The position numbers and the translations under genes were made by a program. Positions 58,001-64,000 of a stretch of DNA of 64,000 bases are shown here, piece by piece (within the stretch, counting starts at the first letter, position 1; the number at the start of each line of letters is the position of its first letter). The stretch is from Phoronis australis (lineage: Eukaryota; Phoronida; Phoronidae), in contig NMRA01000009.1 in assembly GCA_002633005.1 (NCBI GenBank), positions 1,929,366 to 1,993,365 of the forward strand, written 5' to 3'. The notes under the pieces were generated by a model. That model saw only the letters and a list, made by a program, of their open reading frames with translations, was not told the origin of the DNA and did not search any database.

Positions 58001-61000
58001 GGATCATAGTTCAAGTTCATTGTTCAAGGATCAATAATGTACGCTAAGTTTTCAACCTTCCACTTGCTTAATTATTACGTTTACATCCATATTTGCCAAC
58101 AATGAAGAAGCTAAATTGGTCAGACAACCTCAAGTAATATTTTGGATAGCACTTTTAAAAAAGATTTTACTGAACTAACACAAAAACGAATTTTTACATT
58201 TTAGGAACACGGATTAAAATTTCCGGGAGAACAGTGCAAGAACACTGGGGTGTGCGAAATTCTTGTTGCCTGATTAAATATCATGATTCATTTTGATCTA
58301 TCACATGCACAAATTCGGTTCAATTGTATTGAAACCGTCTCATTCACTGAACTTGGACTCGGCAACTAGAGGCTAGCATCTATCTGGACATTCAGCTCTT
58401 GAAGGAACGATGAAACGTATTCATTTATTTCTCAATGGCGATGTCCATAAAGTTAAAGTTTTCTTTGTATTATGTGTTTTGATGATAATAAGTTTTGTTT
58501 TCCACATAACAAAGTGCGTGAACAGTGAAGCCAAAATATACTGAAATGGCAACGTCGTCTTTTTCATTGGTAAAGTTGCATACGCTGTTCCACGAACGGA
58601 CATGCGACCAGCTACGACTTTCTCAAAACCTCCACGATGAAATAAATTAAGATAGCCCAAAAGAAATTGCAATCCTGTTGTTCAATGATACATGTATCAC
58701 GCGCTTTTTTGATTTAACGTACCCATTGGAGAAAACCACGTCAATCCTGTTTTGTGAGAATCCAGACGTACGTGCTAAAACGGTTGTACTGAACCTACAT
58801 GTACCTGTAGGACTCGTGTAATTGCGACATGAAACTATAAAGCGCACCGAAGGCAATGGTCACAAACTTGTGTCTTGTTCAGTGGAGTGTAGTTAAGTCT
58901 TGTTCATAGCTTTTTGTACATTTCATTTTTATGGAACTAGTGTAAACCTCTTTTTAAGGCAATAATGATCACAATTTTTAATAACTCTAAAAAGCTACAA
59001 TTATGAGTGATACAAATTTATCACAAACGTGAAACAATTTTTGCAAAATTTTCAAATTTAGAAATCTGGCTTGAAAAGCGCTTTTTGCTCAACTTTTCCT
59101 CACATAGGCCGATTAAACTGACAACTATTGGGGTTTGCCAGCCCACCCGAAAACCTAAAAAGTTACGCCTCTGACTGGTCGCGAAAAAGTTTACTCATAT
59201 GAATGCTTCTGTTATGGGAGGTACCCCTCGGGATACAAACGGACTTTAGAAATGTATGTTACGTTCTTAACACGCTGTCTTTGAAGACACAGAAATGCAC
59301 AAAATGAAAAGCATGCAAATCGACAGTGTCTTGACGTTTATACACAGATATACGGGTACATGATAACTTAAATGTGCTCTGATACACGAACTCTTTTCTT
59401 GCAGATCAAAGATGGAGCATTTTTCGAAAATTTACCCAATATGAAGAATAGGCTGGCGATGTTTCCTTGGGAGAGAAAGCGTTTGAAGAAGTTGTTCCCA
59501 GTGGGCCTGTCGAGATCTCTTCTCATTGCAATTTTTACCAGATCGATAAATGTAGTCGAATGCTTAATACAAAGCGGTGCTAATTCCTTCATGAGGGACA
59601 AAGGTAAGTACTGTGAAAATGGTTTAACGAGTTTGCAAGCACATTTATTTCATATCAAGTCAATTATTACTTACCGACACATTGCTTAGGTCCATATCAG
59701 ATGAGGCCAAAAAGCATGCTTCTGGTCTTTTTTTGAAGAGCAAGTCGGTGATGTGGCATTTGCATTAGTTGCTATTTTTTAAGAAAGAGGAAATCCACCG
59801 AGACGAGCAAACTGGTGGTAATTTTTTGTGCACCTTTAACCAGTTTCAGATTGGAGGGGGGCGGGTGCAATTATGTCAGTGTTCAAAAAAGAACAGCTTT
59901 GTCCTTTCGGGCGTTTCGAGTTTCCGAACCCATGGGAGCAGAATTTCCGACTTGAACAAATTGCCACTGCGCCCAAGTGCGTTTTGCCATTAGGGCTACA
60001 CGAGCTTCGAAGGTCTGCACAAGATACAAGAATTTGAGGATACAATAATCAATAATTTGTGCATCCCTGGAAACCACACATTGAAGAAACGAAGTTTTAT
60101 TGTTCGAAAATTTGCATAACTGCCACAATTTGAGGTTGGCAACAGTTTATGTACTATTTGTCTCCCATAGTTTAATTAATCTATCATACTTCTTAATGAA
60201 ATGTCATCACCTTTCATTTGAAACAGAATAAAACCTTAATTCATCACTTTGTTAATATAAACATCAAAACAGTGCCGGTTTTTGTAAGTAAAAGACGTTT
60301 TATGTTATACCACTTGGTGGAGGTGTGATTTTAAAACCTTTTTTCTGCTGTTTGACCCATTTTGCTCATTTTATTTAATGTAACCAGTTGTGCTAAATGT
60401 GTCTGTTCAAATACGCGGGGCAATGTTTTCGATGAATAATTACGCATACGTGCAACTTCAAACGTGGTAACTATTTACATTTGAAAAGTATACCTACGAA
60501 TGAAACAGAAGACGTCGAACTGAAATTGCCACGTTTAAGTATTTACGAAAATTTTTTTAAGCTCATACGGTTCAGGGACAACTCATAATATTGATAATGC
60601 GTGCAACTGATATACATTTTTGTGTAACTGTTGCTCACTCCGTGGTTAGTGTTCTTTTAAATCCATTTTTTCTAGGGGGAAATAACGTACTCCACACATG
60701 TGTACTGTCAGCTGCCGTATTTCCGGAACACGAGGAATCCTATCGCACCATTTATAAACTGCTATGCCAACTGGTTCCACAAGATATACCAGAGCTTTTA
60801 ATGTCTGAAAACGAAAACCGGCTTCGACCATTAGAACTGTCTGCCAAGGCAGTCACATTGGGCGTATTTGAAGATATTTTGAACACAGAGAATGTCTACA
60901 AGTTCACAAAAGAGCAGCAAGGTTTAAATGTGACCACTTGGTATGACGTTACTGATTACTTTGGGTTTGGTTCCAAAAATCGAATGCGCACATCGCCTCT

Positions 61001-62132
61001 TGAAATGCTTCGTCGTCTGACTTATGACCAACTGAAAAATTCTTCGGTTTCTACTGTACTTCGCTCTCCTCCATTCTCGACTTGGATTCGAGCAAAGATT
61101 TCACAACTATTTGGCTTGTTCATATTTTGGATACTTGCCAGGTCATTATACATGGCCCTTTTTATGTCTTTGGTGTGGGATTTTTTCTTAGAATCCTTTT
61201 CGGGACATTCGGCCAGTAATATGCAACGAATGGATAAAAATTCTTCAAATTGCTCCGTAGATATGCAGCGTTTTGGATATTTTCTTGGTCGCCACGGAAT
61301 ATTTATATTGGCAACTACAGCAGTGGGTTTGCGTTTTATCGTGTTCATGTATTCATTAATAATGGATCATTTTTCATGCACAACATTTACGGAGGTGGTT
61401 TCTAACGACTCTTGTCATTCTGGTGTGAGGGTAACTGACGACACATTTTACACAGTGATAGATTTTTTACACGTTGTGTCTGGAACGATCTGCGTAATCA
61501 TTGTTCAAGTTGACTACGTGCATGGTATGAACAGATTTATGTTGGTATCGTATCTTGCACTTGCGACAGCTGCCATTACAAACACGTGGTCAATTATGTA
61601 TTTCCTGAGGACCATTCCAGTGATCGGCAGCTTCATTATCATATTTCAAGAAATGTTCAGAACCATGATTAACTTCATTTTGGTTTTTGTTCTGATATAC
61701 ATCTCTTTTGCCTTTTCATTTTACTTAATACTTGGCTCGCGCTGTATAGATACGAACTTCCGTTCCCTTGCAGACAGCATGTACTCAACTTTTCTTCTGA
61801 TGCTCAATATGGTTAACGTTACTGAGAACTTAAATATCCAGTCGCCAGAGATCGCTGTTGTTGTCATCATGCACATCAGTTATACTCTTATTGTAACAAC
61901 CATGTTGTTGAACTTTTTAATTGCAGTAATGTCAAATGTTGTCTCAGAAATATCCTCAAACGGAGAGCTCGCAATCTTGCTTAATAGGTTGTCAGTTTTA
62001 CAGTCGCTAGACAGGCTTCAAATCTCACGACTACTAGGCCTACTCCGGAGAGACAGAATGCCAGGTCTGGTAAGGGAAAACAACAGACTTTATATCAGTT
62101 GTTCGTTCCTTGTTAGTGAAATTCAAAAATGA
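51777..62132 (+). CDS. Ankyrin-repeat TRP-type cation channel (three exons)
   Basis: Joining 51777-52043, 59405-59603 and 60676-62132 gives 640 codons with matched intron phases (0 and 1) and GT-AG ends. Residues about 90-230 hold diverged ankyrin repeats (the G-G-N-N-V-L-H motif spans the second junction; R-P-L-E-L-S-A-K follows). Six membrane segments lie at about 297-323, 359-385, 411-433, 442-460, 482-508 and 547-576, with a pore helix at 519-531 (S-M-Y-S-T-F-L-L-M-L). S4-S5 has R-T-I-P-V-I-G and S6 L-L-N-F-L-I-A-V-M, as in TRPV/TRPA channels. Expected role: non-selective cation entry at a membrane in a sensory or signalling setting, as a tetramer. The pore lacks the usual G-E/G-D, and only 64 residues follow S6. 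Subfamily unsettled. A dead paralogue lies upstream. Confidence 0.85.
53473..53655 (+). mobile_element. LINE 3'-UTR stub
   Basis: Only the 3' UTR of the family seen at 1-765: the order AGCA-ATCTAAATATT, ACTACTTAAATGTATAT, TTATGAATTGT, hairpin, GTTTGTCAT, TGTATTCTT-AATAAAT matches 594-765 throughout. A dead-on-arrival truncated insertion. Confidence 0.88.
53579..53611 (+). other. LINE 3'-UTR hairpin
   Basis: AACCCAGA (53579-53586) pairs with TCTGGGTT (53604-53611); inner ATGC-TTT-GCG. Homologous to 43765-43798. Confidence 0.7.
54468..54665. repeat. Degenerate TATAGGA/TCCTATA array
   Basis: About fifteen copies of (C)TATAGGA(AAT) or its reverse complement occur in 200 bp, several as palindromes (AGGAATTCCT, ATAGGATATCCT). 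Preceded by a CT-rich tract at 54421-54468. Confidence 0.8.
59405..59603 (+). CDS. TRP-type channel, exon 2
   Basis: Acceptor TTTTCTTGCAG before 59405 and donor AAAG|GTAAGTA after 59603. 199 nt, phase 0 in and 1 out. Encodes F-E-N-L-P-N-M, G-L-S-R-S-L-L and the ankyrin-like V-V-E-C-L-I-Q-S-G-A-N-S-F. Confidence 0.88.
60676..62132 (+). CDS. TRP-type channel, exon 3 (last exon)
   Basis: Acceptor CATTTTTTCTAG before 60676, chosen because it alone restores both the phase and the ankyrin G-N-N-V-L-H motif. Codes residues 156-640: the last ankyrin repeats, all six membrane segments, the pore and a short C-terminus ending at TGA 62130-62132. The open frame extends 5' of the acceptor to 60591, but that part is intron. 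Confidence 0.9.
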
Positions 62133-62512
62133 CGAAACAACGGACTTATTTGCGCTTCAGTGTCGAAAACACGTGAAATCATTCATGTGTAATTACATAA
62201 GATCATTTTCATCACTGTCTGTCTGCAGATGTGGATTGTCATCATGTAGTCAGGAACAAATTAGTCGTTCGGCATGACTGCCGTGGCACTGCAGGTGCTG
62301 GTTACCGCCTTTGTTACAACGTTATGGTGCCCGGACACTTGCCTGTAATACAGAGGATGTAGCCACGTTAAGTGAACTTGAAGTCACAAGAGGTCGCTGT
62401 TGCTGTACATGTAATGTTCTCGTTATATGAATGTTGACTGTGAGCTATGTTGTTTGGAGAAGTGTAAGCTTTATGTATCAAAAATATTATCATTGGGGAG
62501 TAACAGACTTTC

Positions 62513-62518
62513 AATAAA
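62513..62518 (+). terminator. Polyadenylation signal of the channel gene
   Basis: AATAAA 381 nt after the stop codon, the first on this strand downstream. Confidence 0.5.
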
Positions 62519-62539
62519 GAGAGCAATGGACTATATCTG

Positions 62540-64000
62540 CTCGAGGCCAACTTCCGGTTTATTTTCAAGAGATAGTGTTTAATTATTTTCGCCTGTTTTA
62601 TTCGTACATGTAATTTCAACGAAGCAGCACCAGTCGAACAAATTTCGTTAACTTTTGAGAAGACTAATGCAATTGTTTTTTCACCATATGAAAATGATAC
62701 AGTTACTAAACAGTTACACCACGGTCTCTCTCTTTTTCTCTCTAGCATTGAACAATTCTTTACAAATGCTTGAATGAAACAATGAGCATGGGACTACTTT
62801 TCTGAATGTCTGCTGGCCTCAAGAACGTTGTTGTTGTTATGTTTATCCGGCTGACAGTAATGCGCAAGTGCACTTTCGTCATCACAGTAGGGGGCACACT
62901 ACAGTTACAACAGGCTTTTGGCTGCCGACATACACCGAAGTACAGATGGGCCCTTTCCTCACAATACATGAAAATGGAGTTATGGCGCTCGATACTCATT
63001 TTCAACTGTTTCTCAATGAATCTAGATTTTGTGAGAGTTTCTCAACAGATTCAGTTTGCCATTTTTGTGACTGTAGGACAACCAGTGAACAGTAATATTT
63101 ACTTACTTTTCAAACAATAGATAACTGTTCTTTTTGATACTTGTTAACGACTGATAATATAAATATACCAGTTAAATTAGCTGCATTGTACAGCAGGTTA
63201 TGATTTTAGCCCATCTTGATGTATAAATTATCCCACATACAACTGTCTAGCGTTGTAAGAGCACAAAAGCGTCTTTTGCTTGTTCAGGTTTCTACAACCC
63301 TGGTGAGTAAGATGGGTCGGGACAAACGGAAATTTCTTTCATTCTCGGACATTTTGAGACGTCGGACATTATTTTGTGAATCCCTTAAATATCCCTCCAC
63401 GCAACATTTAAAGATGCATTTTGCCCTGTTTAGTCGGCTGACAAAAAATTGGAATACATCGTTTACTCTTAAAAAATCGTTTTCGGAATATTCCTTACCG
63501 TATCGGTGATAGGACTTAATTTGCGTTATCTACTCAAGTCACAGGCATTGCCTACATGTGTCATTCTCGAATTCGCAAATTTTAGGGTCAGTCGGAGTCA
63601 GACAACTCCAAATATTGAAATTTCTTAGCGTTTTCTTAAGCCACTGATAGTTCCGATGTTCTTGCTTGTAACCGAATTGGAGTCCAGTCATTATAAGGAA
63701 CATTATTAAGACTTATTTTATGAGAGTCACAAATAACCTGATTCAATTTCCCCTTTTAGCCAACTAAAGAGCGAAATGCAACGATTCAAGACAAGGGCGC
63801 AGTCGTTTTTTATCACGCTAGCTGCTACATCGGAAAGGCTATTGCTCAACTAGTCAGCACAAACGATTTAACCAATCCAATACGATAAAACCGTTCATGG
63901 CATGGGCAGCGGGGTGATTAACATTAGTCGACAAACAATGGAAACAGTCGTTTAAAGCTCTACTCAATTCTTGTTCCATTTTGTATACACGAATGGTTAA
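62540..64000. other. Intergenic, no gene recognised
   Basis: Open frames up to 126 codons on both strands, overlapping each other, without family resemblance. A possible microRNA or exon was looked for and not seen. Confidence 0.4.

Larger units (their letters stand above)
52050..59400. other. Intron 1 of the channel gene
   Basis: 7.4 kb. It contains the LINE 3' tail (53473), a CT-rich tract (54421-54468) and the TATAGGA array (54468). Other short frames inside have no recognised family and no good splice context. Confidence 0.7.

Noticed and set aside
1-64000. tRNA, rRNA or CRISPR features
   Set aside because: No tRNA cloverleaf-like sequence, rRNA block or regularly spaced repeat array was recognised by eye; the organism is an animal, so CRISPR is not expected.

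Overview
The window reads as a piece of a gene-poor, repeat-rich animal nuclear genome, from a draft assembly (two long N gaps and three single-N joins). There are no operons, Shine-Dalgarno sites or prokaryotic genes. Genes have GT-AG introns or are single-exon receptors, and the rest is decayed LINE, Penelope-like and small inverted-repeat DNA. This mix, together with the gene families present, fits a marine invertebrate, perhaps a non-vertebrate deuterostome (hemichordate, echinoderm or lancelet). That placement is an inference.

Layout. 1-20 kb is transposon graveyard: a LINE 3' end (1-765), a transposon-type ORF remnant (2.3-3.0 kb), a duplicated block beside a LINE RNase H remnant (3.1-4.3 kb), several dispersed repeat families, a Penelope-like GIY-YIG remnant (15.0-15.5 kb), a perfect 58-nt inverted repeat (15.9 kb) and a LINE reverse transcriptase pseudogene (18.5-19.7 kb). 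At 20.9-22.3 kb there is a weak candidate two-exon transcript. At 24.9-25.9 kb (minus) lies an intact intronless class A GPCR, and at 30.5-31.8 kb (minus) a decayed paralogue of it.

33.0-42.6 kb holds a decayed copy (plus strand) of the best gene in the window, an ankyrin-repeat TRP-type cation channel intact at 51.8-62.1 kb. The dead copy keeps the same three-exon plan. It has lost both splice donors, carries frameshifts and stops, is split by two 1.2-kb inverted-terminal-repeat elements, and is cut off by a LINE insertion. 43.8-51.5 kb contains foldback elements, a THAP zinc-finger first exon (46.83-46.93 kb) and a possible second THAP remnant. Beyond the channel gene, 62.5-64 kb shows nothing recognisable.

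The two intact genes are both membrane sensors, and each sits next to a dead tandem relative, which suggests local birth-and-death of chemosensory-type families. No gene cluster acting as a pathway is visible. The most worthwhile leads are the channel's unusual pore, the conserved 3'-end hairpin shared by three LINE copies, the nuclear-receptor-like DR1 sites carried by the 1.2-kb repeat, and the long near-perfect hairpins.
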